Both the position numbers and the translations under genes were made by a program. This document shows positions 26,343-34,951 of a stretch of DNA of 64,000 nucleotides, one piece after another (the stretch's first letter is position 1; the number at the start of each line of letters is the position of its first letter). Source of the stretch: Actinobacteria bacterium IMCC26103 (GTDB lineage: Bacteria; Actinomycetota; Actinomycetes; Nanopelagicales; Nanopelagicaceae); NCBI GenBank assembly GCA_002284875.1, contig CP015604.1, positions 992,001-1,056,000 on the forward strand, read 5' to 3'. The notes under the pieces were generated by a model, which had not been told where the DNA came from, searched no databases, and saw only the letters and a program-made list of their open reading frames with translations.

Positions 26343-27724
26343 CAATAGCCTTAGCAGCCTTCTTGGCAAGTGCAGCTTTTGCTCCAATGGGTCTCTGGTA
26401 CCTGGCGATAATTGGTTACTCATTACTTTTTCGTAAGATCGCAAAGGGTGAGAGAGAGATTTGGTATCTCTTTCTCTTCGGCCTTATCTACAACGCAATA
26501 GTTCTGCAGTGGTCGGGAAAATTTGTAGGTGCGCTGCCTTGGTTGCTGTTAGCGCTGTTGCAAGCGCTCTTCTATATTCCCGTTGGTTACGTCGCCAAGA
26601 AATTTACTAATATTTGGTGGACAATTTTCACACTTTTGTTAACCGAAGAAGTAAGGGCAAATTTTCCATTCGGTGGCTTTGGTTGGACGCGAATCGCCTT
26701 TAGCCAGGTGGAATCACCTGCCTTGCCAATCGTTTCATACGGGGGAGTCCTCGCCTTATCGGCTTTAACTCTCATGATCGCGGCTCTATTGACGCGGGTC
26801 TCTGTGAAAAATCTGATCAAATTGGTTTTAATTCTTATATTTGTGGCTGTGATTCCGGCTAACCCACAGGGGAGTGGCTCAGTAAAATTACTTGCCGTAC
26901 AGGGCAATACTCCTTCAGTTGGTTTGGATTTCAACTCTCGCGCTAAGGCGGTCTTTGATCTACATCGTGATGCGACATATCGCTTTGCTAAAGAGAAATA
27001 TGATGCAATTGTGTGGCCGGAAAATGCCATAGATATAGATCCAAATGACTATCCAGAAGTATCAGCTGATATTCGAGATTTGACTGGCAAACTGCAAACC
27101 CCACTTGTTGCAGGAGTCGTTCTTGACCAAAACGGCTCACCAGCTAATGCTTCCGTGATGTACGACATCTCAGGCGATCCGGTGAGTACTTATATAAAGC
27201 GGGGACTTACTCCATTTGGCGAATATATGCCGCTTCGAACTATCGCAGAGTTTGTCTCTCCATATGCCAAGTCAGTGAGCGATTTCCAAGCCGGTACTAC
27301 CTTGCAGACGCACAAAATTGCTAGCTCGGCTATTGGACCAATTATTTGCTACGAGATAATCAAAGATAAATTGGTGACAGAAATGGCGCGAAATTCTGCG
27401 GCGCTGATTGTCCAAACAAATAGCGCAACATTTGCAGGAACTGCCGAAAGTCGGCAGCAGCTGGCGATAACTCGGATTCGATCTGTCGAAAATTCACGGG
27501 ATATTTTAAGCGTTTCCACTATCGGAATCTCAGCTTTTATCGACAATAATGGGCGAGTGGTAAGTCAAACAGCCGAAAATTTACAGACGCACCTAACTGG
27601 CAGCCTCGAATTGAATCGCCACAATACATTGGCTAACCAATTAGGAAATTGGGCACCTATCTTGGTTTCAGTACTAATAGCATTCTTTGCGCTAAGTAGT
27701 AACAGAAAGCGTAGATATTTATGA
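26336..27724 (+). CDS. lnt: Apolipoprotein N-acyltransferase
   Basis: Adds the third acyl chain to the N-terminal Cys of lipoproteins at the outer face of the membrane. 462 residues with about seven membrane helices: six at the N-terminus and one at the C-terminus, enclosing a nitrilase domain (about 185-430). The catalytic triad can be read as E229 (VWPENAID), K288 (TYIKRG) and C338 (IICYE). FGEYMPLR is the usual loop. It overlaps both neighbours, and ppm follows directly. In mycobacteria lnt and ppm1 are also adjacent or fused. Start ATG 26336 gives a short N-terminus without the extra helix seen in some homologues. Confidence 0.93.
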   Translation: MVAIALAAFLASAAFAPMGLWYLAIIGYSLLFRKIAKGEREIWYLFLFGLIYNAIVLQWSGKFVGALPWLLLALLQALFYIPVGYVAKKFTNIWWTIFTLLLTEEVRANFPFGGFGWTRIAFSQVESPALPIVSYGGVLALSALTLMIAALLTRVSVKNLIKLVLILIFVAVIPANPQGSGSVKLLAVQGNTPSVGLDFNSRAKAVFDLHRDATYRFAKEKYDAIVWPENAIDIDPNDYPEVSADIRDLTGKLQTPLVAGVVLDQNGSPANASVMYDISGDPVSTYIKRGLTPFGEYMPLRTIAEFVSPYAKSVSDFQAGTTLQTHKIASSAIGPIICYEIIKDKLVTEMARNSAALIVQTNSATFAGTAESRQQLAITRIRSVENSRDILSVSTIGISAFIDNNGRVVSQTAENLQTHLTGSLELNRHNTLANQLGNWAPILVSVLIAFFALSSNRKRRYL

Positions 27725-28473
27725 ATCGCTTAGTAATTTTGATTCCGACTTATAACGAAGCAATTTCAATTGTCGAGTTGTTAGATAAATTATCTAAATT
27801 CCGAGATCAATCATCAAGTGATTTTGATGTAGTCGTAATTGATGATAATTCGCCAGATGGAACTGCGGCGATAGTCGACAAATTGTCGATTAATTGGGTA
27901 AAACTTTTAAACCGGAGCGAAAAAGGCGGTTTAGGTGCTGCTTATCGCGCTGGATTTGCCCAAGTTCTAAAAGATGACAATTACACACATATAGTTACTA
28001 TGGATGCAGATGGATCTCACCGCGTTGAGGATTTACCCGCGATGTTTGCTGCCATTAAGCCGGGAAAGTCGATAACACTTGGAACTCGTTGGATTCCGGG
28101 TGGTAGCGTCGTAAATTGGCCAAAATCACGTCAGTTGCTATCTAAAGCAGGTACCAGATATGCCAAATTGGCTCTGGGTATCAATTTAAATGATCTAACG
28201 GGCGGTTTTCGGATATATAGCGTCGAGTTATTACGCGCTCTAAGACTTAGCGATATGACAGCTACTGGCTACTGTTTTCAAATTGAGATGGCGATGGCTG
28301 CAGATTTAGCTGGCGCAGTTGCTACCGAAGTTCCAATTACCTTTGTGGAGCGAATCAATGGAGTGTCGAAGATGTCGCAGGCGATAGTCGTTGAGGCTTT
28401 GTTGCAGACGACCCGTTGGGGCCTGGCACGCAGGCTTAAACCTAACGCCGATAAGTTACATTATGTTAAGTAA
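27721..28473 (+). CDS. Polyprenol monophosphomannose synthase (GT2)
   Basis: A 250-residue soluble family 2 glycosyltransferase that transfers mannose from GDP-mannose to polyprenyl phosphate, donor for extracytoplasmic mannosylation. The N-terminus VILIPTYNEAISIVELL is typical. DDNSPDGTA and MDADGSH (the DxD-like metal site) follow, with GGFRIYS and CFQIEMAMAA near 170-185. It lacks the C-terminal membrane helices of eukaryotic or archaeal types, as in mycobacterial Ppm1 domain 2. It overlaps lnt as ATGA. It is the last gene of the plus-strand run. Dolichol-phosphate glucose synthase activity is an alternative. Confidence 0.88.
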   Translation: MNRLVILIPTYNEAISIVELLDKLSKFRDQSSSDFDVVVIDDNSPDGTAAIVDKLSINWVKLLNRSEKGGLGAAYRAGFAQVLKDDNYTHIVTMDADGSHRVEDLPAMFAAIKPGKSITLGTRWIPGGSVVNWPKSRQLLSKAGTRYAKLALGINLNDLTGGFRIYSVELLRALRLSDMTATGYCFQIEMAMAADLAGAVATEVPITFVERINGVSKMSQAIVVEALLQTTRWGLARRLKPNADKLHYVK

Positions 28474-28510
28474 CCTAAGATAGCCCCATCCCCGCGTAAA
28501 TCGAGTTCGA

Positions 28511-31366
28511 TTATGAGCTGTAGGCCTCTATCGGCGCACAGGAACAGACCAGATTGCGATCTCCGAAGGCGCCATCAATACGGCCAACTGTCGGCCAATA
28601 CTTACCTCGGGTTCCAATTAACTCACCTGGAATCAGCCCTGTAATCGTTGCTGGGAAGGCGCCTACTTCACGAGGGTAACCGCGCTCCCAATTGGTCGCT
28701 GCGATCGCTCCTATCGTGTGTGGCGCATTACGTAGCGGCGAACCTTCAATGCTCTGTTTGCCATCAATGATCTCTTGGATTTCAGAGCGAATCCCGATCA
28801 TGGCATCGATAAAGCGATTCATCTCGATCATATCTTCAGATTCGGTTGGTTCAATCATCAAAGTTCCAGCAACCGGGAATGACATCGTTGGGGCATGGAA
28901 TCCAAAGTCCATCAAACGCTTTGCGATGTCATCGACTGTCACGCCCGATATCTTGGTGATTTCTCGCAAATCTAAAATACATTCATGAGCGATTAGCCCC
29001 TTATCGCCGGTGTAAAGAATTGGATAAGAGCTCTTTAAGCGAGCGGCCATGTAGTTGGCGTTCAATATCGCAACTTCGGTTGCATGAGTTAGACCTTCTC
29101 CCCCCATTAGGCGGATATAGGCCCAAGAAATCGGCAAGATACTTGCAGATCCAAATGGTGCAGCTGAAATTGGTCCAGGACCTGTGGCAGGACCTGCAGT
29201 TGCATCAAGCGGGTGGTTCGGCAAGAACGGCGCCAAATGTGCCTTAGCGATAACTGGACCGACACCTGGTCCCCCACCGCCGTGCGGAATGCAAAATGTC
29301 TTATGTAAATTCAAGTGCGAAACATCTGCACCAAATTTTCCAGGTTGTGCAGTGCCAACTAGAGCATTTAAATTTGCACCGTCTACGTAAACCTGGCCAC
29401 CCGCATCGTGGATCATCGCGCAGATTTCAGATATAGCAGATTCAAATACACCATGAGTCGATGGATAAGTCACCATCAACGCAGCCAATGAATCAGCATG
29501 AAGGGCGATCTTTAACTTTAGATCTTCTAAACTAACGTTACCTTCATCATCACATTCGATAACAACGACAGACATTCCCGCCATGACAGCACTTGCCGCA
29601 TTAGTGCCGTGGGCACTTGAAGGAATTAAGCAGATATTACGTCCGAAATCTCCGCGTGAATCGTGGTAATTACGAATCGCAAGCAGCCCGGCAAACTCAC
29701 CTTGGCTGCCCGCGTTTGGCTGCAGCGATACCGCGTCATACCCGGTGATCTCAACTAACCATTTCGAGAGTTGTTCGATGAGTAAACGTGAACCCTTTGA
29801 TTGATCAGCTGGTGCAAATGGGTGAAGGGATGAGAACTCTGGCCAAGTTACCGCTTCCATTTCAGTGGCGGAATTTAACTTCATTGTGCAGGAACCCAAT
29901 GGAATCATCGTGCGATCAAGTGCTAGATCCCGATCTGCCAAAGAGCGTAAATATCGCATCATCGCAGTCTCTGACTTATAGGTGTTGAAGACGGGGTGTG
30001 ACAAATAAGTTGAGGTACGCGCAAACTGTGGCGCTATATCCGTGCCTTTGGCATCGGATAAACCAAGAATGCTTAGTACTTCGCTGAATGATGCATCAGT
30101 TGTTGTCTCATCGAATGAAATTCGAATCTGAGTATCTGAGATGCGTCCAAAGTTATATTTCTTAGAGATCGCAAGCTTATGAATTGAAGTTGCGTCTGCC
30201 ACATCAATTGTGACGGTATCGAAGATATTTACATTGCGAGATTTAGCAGCTATCTGCAAGCGGGATGCATAGCCATGAACTCGTTCTGCAATCGCGCGCA
30301 AACCATCTGGGCCATGCCACATGGCATAGAAGGCGCTCATGTTGGCAAGCAAAACCTGCGCGGTACAAATATTGCTCGTGGCTTTATCGCGACGAATATG
30401 TTGTTCGCGCGTTTGCAGCGCTAATCGAAAGGCAGGATTGCCGTGGGCATCAATACTTTGGCCAACTAAACGACCAGGTAGTGATCGCTCTAAACCAGCG
30501 CGTACCGCCATGAAGCCGGCATGCGGTCCACCAAATCCCATTGGAACTCCAAAGCGCTGTGCAGATCCAACTGCGATATCTGCGCCCCACTCTCCCGGGG
30601 CTTTCAACAAAGTCAGCGCCAACAAATCAGTTGCAGCAATTACCAACGCACCTTTTTCGTGTGCATATTCAGTCACTTTTGAGTAATCGCAAATCTCACC
30701 AGTTGTATCTGGATATTGCACCAACAAACCAAAGAATTCTTGATCGAAACCATCGCGCGCGATCTGGCCAGCATCGACTTCAATCACCTTGATGCCAAGC
30801 GGCTTAGCGCGAGTCTGCACTACTGCCTTGGTTTGCGGATGCAGGTGTACCTCGATTAAAAACACAGCATCATCGCTTGCAGTGGAGGTACGACGGGCAA
30901 CGGTCATCGCCTCTGCTGCAGCGGTGCCTTCATCGAGCATCGAAGCGTTAGAGAGCGACAGGGCTGTCATATCGCAGATAACTGTTTGGAAAGCAAAGAT
31001 CGCTTCTAGGCGACCTTGAGAGATCTCTGGTTGATAGGGCGTGTATGCGGTGTACCACGCGGGATTTTCTAAAACGTTTCGTTTGATGACCGGTGGTGTA
31101 ATTGTTCCGTAGTAACCGCCACCGATGAGCGAGGTAAAGACTTGGTTCTGCGCCGCGATTTCGCGCAATTCGGCGATAACGGCAACCTCACTCTTTGCTG
31201 AATCTAAAACTTCCGATAACTTCTTGGTGATTTGAATATTGGAAGGGACGACATCGCCAATGAAGGTCTTGATATCTTGATAGCCAAGCAGCTGAAGCAT
31301 CTCTGACTCATCAGAATGAGATGGGCCAATATGGCGCGTTTCAAAGCGCTCACCGCTGTAAGTCAT
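28511..31366 (-). CDS. gcvP: Glycine dehydrogenase (decarboxylating), P protein
   Basis: Pyridoxal-phosphate subunit of the glycine cleavage system, which decarboxylates glycine and passes the aminomethyl group to GcvH. 951 residues is the full-length single-chain form. The PLP lysine is K689 in [17 protein letters not shown]. The N-terminal half starts FETRHIGPS, and [13 protein letters not shown] is conserved near 80. GGGGAG ribosome site: GGGGAG five bases before ATG 31366. gcvH is in the same region (33953-34330); gcvT and lpd are not in the window. The gene lies downstream of a MerR regulator on the same strand. No glycine riboswitch is seen. Confidence 0.97.
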   Translation of the reverse strand: MTYSGERFETRHIGPSHSDESEMLQLLGYQDIKTFIGDVVPSNIQITKKLSEVLDSAKSEVAVIAELREIAAQNQVFTSLIGGGYYGTITPPVIKRNVLENPAWYTAYTPYQPEISQGRLEAIFAFQTVICDMTALSLSNASMLDEGTAAAEAMTVARRTSTASDDAVFLIEVHLHPQTKAVVQTRAKPLGIKVIEVDAGQIARDGFDQEFFGLLVQYPDTTGEICDYSKVTEYAHEKGALVIAATDLLALTLLKAPGEWGADIAVGSAQRFGVPMGFGGPHAGFMAVRAGLERSLPGRLVGQSIDAHGNPAFRLALQTREQHIRRDKATSNICTAQVLLANMSAFYAMWHGPDGLRAIAERVHGYASRLQIAAKSRNVNIFDTVTIDVADATSIHKLAISKKYNFGRISDTQIRISFDETTTDASFSEVLSILGLSDAKGTDIAPQFARTSTYLSHPVFNTYKSETAMMRYLRSLADRDLALDRTMIPLGSCTMKLNSATEMEAVTWPEFSSLHPFAPADQSKGSRLLIEQLSKWLVEITGYDAVSLQPNAGSQGEFAGLLAIRNYHDSRGDFGRNICLIPSSAHGTNAASAVMAGMSVVVIECDDEGNVSLEDLKLKIALHADSLAALMVTYPSTHGVFESAISEICAMIHDAGGQVYVDGANLNALVGTAQPGKFGADVSHLNLHKTFCIPHGGGGPGVGPVIAKAHLAPFLPNHPLDATAGPATGPGPISAAPFGSASILPISWAYIRLMGGEGLTHATEVAILNANYMAARLKSSYPILYTGDKGLIAHECILDLREITKISGVTVDDIAKRLMDFGFHAPTMSFPVAGTLMIEPTESEDMIEMNRFIDAMIGIRSEIQEIIDGKQSIEGSPLRNAPHTIGAIAATNWERGYPREVGAFPATITGLIPGELIGTRGKYWPTVGRIDGAFGDRNLVCSCAPIEAYSS

Positions 31367-31371
31367 TACCG

Positions 31372-31393
31372 CTCCCCTGCTTGGAACCTAATT
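31372..31393 (-). promoter_or_regulatory. Element shared with the ftsR upstream region (copy at gcvP)
   Basis: Read on the minus strand, this 22-base stretch has the form AATTA-G-GTTC-CAAGC-AGGGGAG and ends in the Shine-Dalgarno site of gcvP. It matches 18 of 22 positions with 33345-33366 upstream of ftsR. The GTTC/CAAG part is a near palindrome. It may be an operator for one of the MerR proteins encoded nearby. Confidence 0.4.
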
Positions 31394-31431
31394 AAAGGCA
31401 ATTAAAAATGCGTAGGGGAAGAGTATTAGAG

Positions 31432-31956
31432 TTAAGCGCCTTTCGCCTTTCGACGTTGCGAGAGCTCATCGTTATCTGCAACACCGTTGGGATGGACAGT
31501 CTCGCCATTGAACTCGCCTTGCAAGGTCGCGAGTGAACCCTCAACCTCATGCCAAACCTTACCTACGGCGATACCAAATACACCTTGGCCACCTTGAAGT
31601 AAATCGATAATCTCGTCAGGACTGGCGCACTCATAAATAGATGCGCCATCGCTCATCAATGTGATGCTCTCAAGTTCAGTTACGCCACGTCCGCGCAAAT
31701 GTGTAACCGCGGTGCGAATATTTTGTAGCGAAATTCCAGCATCTAATAAACGCTTCACTATCTTTAAAACTAAGATGTCGCGGAAACCGTACAGTCGCGC
31801 AGTTCCAGAACCACTTGCGGTGCGAACACTTGGTTCGAGCAGACCAGTTCGCGCCCAATAATCTAATTGGCGATATGAAATTCCGGCAGCTGCACATGCA
31901 GTAGCGCCGCGATAGCCGATTTCACTCTGTTGATCTGGCGTAACTGGGGAAGTCAC
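31432..31956 (-). CDS. MerR family regulator (Rv1830-like)
   Basis: A transcription factor of about 174 residues from GTG 31956 (MTSPVTPDQQSEIGYRG). The first 29 codons of the longest frame are rejected because they lack family similarity, though the start is uncertain. The winged helix reads GYRGATACAAAGISYRQLDYWARTGLLEPS and is followed by SGTARLYGFRDILVLKIVKRLLDAGISLQ. A coiled dimerisation helix and an effector-like C-terminal part follow. The gene order gcvH-garA-ftsR-DUF151-merR-gcvP matches that in mycobacteria, where the homologue is Rv1830. Targets may include gcvP or cell-division genes; this is inference. Confidence 0.85.
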   Translation of the reverse strand: MTSPVTPDQQSEIGYRGATACAAAGISYRQLDYWARTGLLEPSVRTASGSGTARLYGFRDILVLKIVKRLLDAGISLQNIRTAVTHLRGRGVTELESITLMSDGASIYECASPDEIIDLLQGGQGVFGIAVGKVWHEVEGSLATLQGEFNGETVHPNGVADNDELSQRRKAKGA

Positions 31957-32074
31957 GTTTGCTCGATTCTCTTGGGGAACTCTCGGGAAGTGGCTTAAGG
32001 CTACGATCAGATGAGCCTTGAAACAACGACCGACACGGGGCAAACCTCAAGTAGAGAGTGAGACTTCTGAGGCG

Positions 32075-32590
32075 CTAGCCGGCAAAGTCCTCAGGGTTGA
32101 TCTGATCCAAGAATTCACGAAAACGCTCGAGTTCCCCATCTGAGCCCTGACCATCTACCTCATCGCCATCGCCAATCAACCGCTCTGGAATATCGATTCC
32201 GACCTGATCTAGCAATTCTGAAACTGCCAAGATATTGCTCTGGGTTCGTAGCGCTATTGCGATCGCATCTGAAGGACGGGCGCTGATCTTTAATACATCA
32301 CCTGAATCGGTACGGATCTGGATCTCGGCATAGAAGATGCCATCTTTTAACGCAGTGATATGGACCGAGGTCATAGTTAGATCTGCGACCTCGAGAATAT
32401 TTGCAATCAGATCATGGGTTAACGGGCGCTGCGCCGCCAAACCTTGCTGGGCGAAAGCGATAGCGGTCGCCTCCACTGCGCCAACCCAAATCGGCAGGAA
32501 GCGAGAGCCATCGACTTCCTTTAAGAGAACAATCGGTTGGTTAGATGGCATCTCAATACGGACACCAACTAGCTCCATATTGACCATCAT
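32075..32590 (-). CDS. Bifunctional nuclease family protein (DUF151)
   Basis: A 171-residue protein of the BFN/DUF151 family. Conserved features are the N-terminal ELVGVRIEMPSNQPIVLLKE, GSRFLPIWVGAVEATAIAFAQQG near 30-50 and ARPSDAIAIALRT near 105. The C-terminal 40 residues are acidic. Plant and Thermotoga homologues have reported RNase/DNase activity, but the bacterial role in this locus is unclear. The start is ATG 32590; a second ATG follows directly. It lies between two MerR genes in the conserved garA locus. Confidence 0.88.
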   Translation of the reverse strand: MMVNMELVGVRIEMPSNQPIVLLKEVDGSRFLPIWVGAVEATAIAFAQQGLAAQRPLTHDLIANILEVADLTMTSVHITALKDGIFYAEIQIRTDSGDVLKISARPSDAIAIALRTQSNILAVSELLDQVGIDIPERLIGDGDEVDGQGSDGELERFREFLDQINPEDFAG

Positions 32591-32621
32591 TTCAATTCAC
32601 CAGGTCCGTGAGTTTAAGTAA

Positions 32622-33338
32622 TTAGCGAGGACGGTTAAGACCGGCGCGAACCAGTGAGGCATGCAAGCGAACCGATAACGATGCGATCTGCTTCTGCACT
32701 TCTTCGGCGCGAGCTTTTGAATCGGCGCTCTTTTGGCGGTTAATTGGTGTGATCACTTGTTCGATCAAGCCGATCTCGCGATCTGCGGCAGATTTGAAAG
32801 AACGAAGGTGACGGGCTTCAATTCCAAAACTAGCCATTTCTGCAACCGCTGTGGCAACTGCCAAGGCATCGTTATCGTAATGACGACCGCGCAGGGCGAT
32901 AAAACCATATGATTCAAGTTCAACCAATTGTGCATCCTTCAAACCGCTCGCCTTTAAAAGTTCCTCGCGCGATAGGCGCAGATCAGAACTTGCCCCAAAA
33001 GATTCCGGAGATGAATCGCCATCGATAGTGGCCAAGGTTGGTCGTGGCGCAGCTACTCCCCCGTTGGCGGCTGGCTCTAGGCCACGATCGAGTGCTTCAA
33101 GATTTTCCTTTATAACTCGCAGTGGCAGGTATTGATCACGCTGCAGCAAAAGAACATAACGCAGGCGATCTAAATCAGCGGCGGTGAATTTGCGATATCC
33201 AGAAGGCGTACGTTGTGGCTCGATTAAACCTTCAGATTCAAGGAAGCGGATCTTCGAGATTGTGATATCTGAAAAATCTCCTCGCAACTTAGTAAGGACT
33301 TCACCGATGCTCAAATATGCGCGGGCTGGAACGCTCAT
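32622..33338 (-). CDS. ftsR: MerR family regulator FtsR
   Basis: A 238-residue MerR-type regulator orthologous by order and sequence to Rv1828/FtsR, which controls ftsZ expression in corynebacteria. The winged helix starts AYLSIGEVLTKLRGDFSDITISKIRFLESEGL, followed by the wing PSGYRKFTAADLDRLRYVLLLQRDQYLP. A proline/glycine-rich linker (about 90-120) leads to a second helical domain (about 125-238). GGGGAG lies six bases before ATG 33338. It is directly downstream of garA in the same orientation. Confidence 0.88.
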   Translation of the reverse strand: MSVPARAYLSIGEVLTKLRGDFSDITISKIRFLESEGLIEPQRTPSGYRKFTAADLDRLRYVLLLQRDQYLPLRVIKENLEALDRGLEPAANGGVAAPRPTLATIDGDSSPESFGASSDLRLSREELLKASGLKDAQLVELESYGFIALRGRHYDNDALAVATAVAEMASFGIEARHLRSFKSAADREIGLIEQVITPINRQKSADSKARAEEVQKQIASLSVRLHASLVRAGLNRPR

Positions 33339-33344
33339 TTATTA

Positions 33345-33366
33345 CTCCCCTAGTTAGAACTTAATT
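33345..33366 (-). promoter_or_regulatory. Element shared with the gcvP upstream region (copy at ftsR)
   Basis: On the minus strand this 22-base stretch begins AATTAAGTTCTAACTAG and ends GGGAG, the ribosome site of ftsR. AGTT-CT-AACT is a perfect palindrome inside it. It matches the gcvP copy (31372-31393) at 18 of 22 positions, including bases outside the ribosome site. Confidence 0.4.
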
Positions 33367-33374
33367 GGCTGTGA

Positions 33375-33827
33375 TTATTTGCTTTGTGCAGAGATAAAAA
33401 TTAGATGGAACTTACCAATCTGAATCTCATCGCCACAAACAAGTGCGGTCGAATTAAGAGATTGGTTATTGATGTAGGTTCCATTGAGGCTTCCTAAATC
33501 ATTTAGAGTAAAACCGGTTGTACTGCGCTCGATGACCGCGTGAGATCGTGAAACGGTTACATCGTCTAAGAAGATCTCATTCTCTGGAGAACGACCGATT
33601 GCTGATCGATCCTGTGCGATGAGAAAACGGGCCCCTTTACTTGCGCCGCGATGAACAACGATCATCGCCTTTTCCGGGCCACCCTTTAGAACCTCATCAA
33701 TTGCAGAACGTTCTGAGATTGAAAGTGATGAGAGAAATGAAGTAAATGCACTCTCTTGGGAAATCACTGATCTCAACCCGAGATGTAGAGTGCTAGTTAG
33801 CTCGCTGTTATCTGGCGCCTTCTCCAC
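33375..33827 (-). CDS. garA: FHA domain regulator GarA/OdhI
   Basis: A 150-residue phosphopeptide-binding switch protein that in relatives inhibits 2-oxoglutarate dehydrogenase and controls glutamate metabolism. The FHA domain (about 55-145) has the phosphothreonine-binding set GRS (in SAIGRSPENE), SRSH and NGT (in LGSLNGTYIN). The first 50 residues should be flexible. At residues 9-12 it reads ELTS where GarA/OdhI have ETTS, so only the second threonine is kept. The start is GTG 33827 with a strong AAGGAGG site. The gene sits between gcvH and ftsR as in mycobacteria. Confidence 0.9.
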   Translation of the reverse strand: MEKAPDNSELTSTLHLGLRSVISQESAFTSFLSSLSISERSAIDEVLKGGPEKAMIVVHRGASKGARFLIAQDRSAIGRSPENEIFLDDVTVSRSHAVIERSTTGFTLNDLGSLNGTYINNQSLNSTALVCGDEIQIGKFHLIFISAQSK

Positions 33828-33857
33828 AACGAACCTCCTTCTCTCTTATCTCTGGGA

Positions 33858-33876
33858 CAGGTTCAACTTCTACCTG
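33858..33876. repeat. Interrupted palindrome in the garA leader
   Basis: CAGGT (33858-33862) and ACCTG (33872-33876) form an inverted repeat with nine bases between them. The 19-base span is like MerR-family operators. It lies between the proposed garA -10 box and the start codon. Confidence 0.35.
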
Positions 33877-33882
33877 AGGCTG

Positions 33883-33911
33883 ACATTAGAGAAAGAGTGG
33901 AGAGAAATCAA
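33883..33911 (-). promoter_or_regulatory. Putative promoter of garA
   Basis: On the minus strand TTGATT (33906-33911) and TAATGT (33883-33888) are spaced by 17 bases. The start codon lies 55 bases downstream of the -10 box. The -35 box is part of a direct repeat listed separately. Confidence 0.5.
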
Positions 33912-33941
33912 GCGGAAAAGTGAATGAGATCAAGCGGCAAA
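33907..33941. repeat. Two direct repeats, 22-base period, upstream of garA
   Basis: ATCAAGCGGAAAA at 33907-33919 and ATCAAGCGGCAAA at 33929-33941 are identical at 12 of 13 positions and start 22 bases apart, two helical turns. The first overlaps the garA -35 box, as an operator would. Confidence 0.4.
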
Positions 33942-33952
33942 TCGTGCGGCAA

Positions 33953-34330
33953 TTACGCGGTGATTTGACGGTACTGCTCTGGCGAGAGTAAGCCCGCTAC
34001 AGCGCCAGATACTTCGATATCTGCCAGCCAACCTGCACCGTAAGGGTCAGAGTTAATCGTTTCAGGGGTTTGCCCAAGTGATTCATTTATGGCGACGATC
34101 TTGCCGGTAATCGGCGCGAAAATTTCTGAGACGCTCTTAGTTGATTCGACTTCGCCGCAAACTTTGTCTGCAGTTATGTTCTCTCCAACTTTTGGAAGCT
34201 GCACATAGACGATATCTCCCAATGCGCCTTGTGCGTAATCGGTAATACCCATGCGATAAACGCCAGTAGAGGTTTCGCTAACCCATTCGTGTTCTTTGGT
34301 GTATTGCAAACCTTCAGGTATTAGCGACAC
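33953..34330 (-). CDS. gcvH: Glycine cleavage system H protein
   Basis: Lipoyl carrier of the glycine cleavage system, 125 residues, the normal length. The lipoylated lysine is K65 in CGEVESTKSVSE. The N-terminus IPEGLQYTKEHEWV and the GAGWLADIEV-like C-terminal strand are standard. The start is GTG 34330 with an AAGGAGG site. The 57-base gap upstream may hold a promoter, but none is obvious. gcvP is encoded further along the same strand. Confidence 0.96.
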   Translation of the reverse strand: MSLIPEGLQYTKEHEWVSETSTGVYRMGITDYAQGALGDIVYVQLPKVGENITADKVCGEVESTKSVSEIFAPITGKIVAINESLGQTPETINSDPYGAGWLADIEVSGAVAGLLSPEQYRQITA

Positions 34331-34387
34331 AACGCCTCCTTGGCATTCTCAGTTTTACGCGTTTTACTATTTTTCTAGGAATGAAAT

Positions 34388-34951
34388 CTACCGCGCCACT
34401 CTAATGGCCGCTATCGCAGTTGTGAAATAGGAAAGGCCTGTATAGAGATAGAGGCCGACTCCCCACCAGGTAAAGCTCCAGCCCAATACGTAAGCGATAC
34501 TCCCCGGCCACCCGGGATGAAGGGCCAAGAGTAGAAATGGAAATGCGTAGAGAAGGTTGAAGGTTGCAGCTTTTCCTAGATAGGTAACTTTAAGTGGCGG
34601 AAGAGATTTAAAGGTCAGCCCGATAGTGACTGCCCCTAAAGCCAGGTCGCGAATAAGCAACACCGCTATCACCCACAATGGAATCGCATCTCGCATAAAA
34701 AGCACGATCAAGGTTGCAACGATATAGAGGCGATCAATCGCCGGATCGGCTAACTCACCAAAGCGTGATTCCTGACCCCAGGCGCGAGCTAACTTCCCAT
34801 CGAAATAATCGGTCGCCCCGCCAATGGCTAAGGTCAGAATCGCCCAACCATCAGCCTTCGGAACCAGCGCCAGATAGATAAATAGTGGAATCCCTAAGGC
34901 CCGCAAGCCCGTTAAGGCATTTGGAATAGTCAGTAAGGACGGTATCTTCAT
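34388..34951 (-). CDS. CDP-alcohol phosphatidyltransferase (PgsA-like)
   Basis: An integral membrane enzyme of about 187 residues that moves a phosphatidyl group from CDP-diacylglycerol to an alcohol, probably glycerol 3-phosphate. The family motif D-x2-DG-x2-AR-x8-G-x3-D-x3-D is complete in DYFDGKLARAWGQESRFGEL followed by ADPAID. Five to six membrane helices. Start ATG 34951 overlaps the der stop as TGATG; a TTG three bases upstream is less likely. In mycobacteria pgsA2 holds the equivalent place before gcvH. Acceptor identity (glycerol phosphate, inositol phosphate or cardiolipin) is not settled by sequence. Confidence 0.87.
   Translation of the reverse strand: MKIPSLLTIPNALTGLRALGIPLFIYLALVPKADGWAILTLAIGGATDYFDGKLARAWGQESRFGELADPAIDRLYIVATLIVLFMRDAIPLWVIAVLLIRDLALGAVTIGLTFKSLPPLKVTYLGKAATFNLLYAFPFLLLALHPGWPGSIAYVLGWSFTWWGVGLYLYTGLSYFTTAIAAIRVAR

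Noticed and set aside
31367-31431. Glycine riboswitch before gcvP
   Set aside because: The gap is only 65 bases and lacks the tandem aptamer features.
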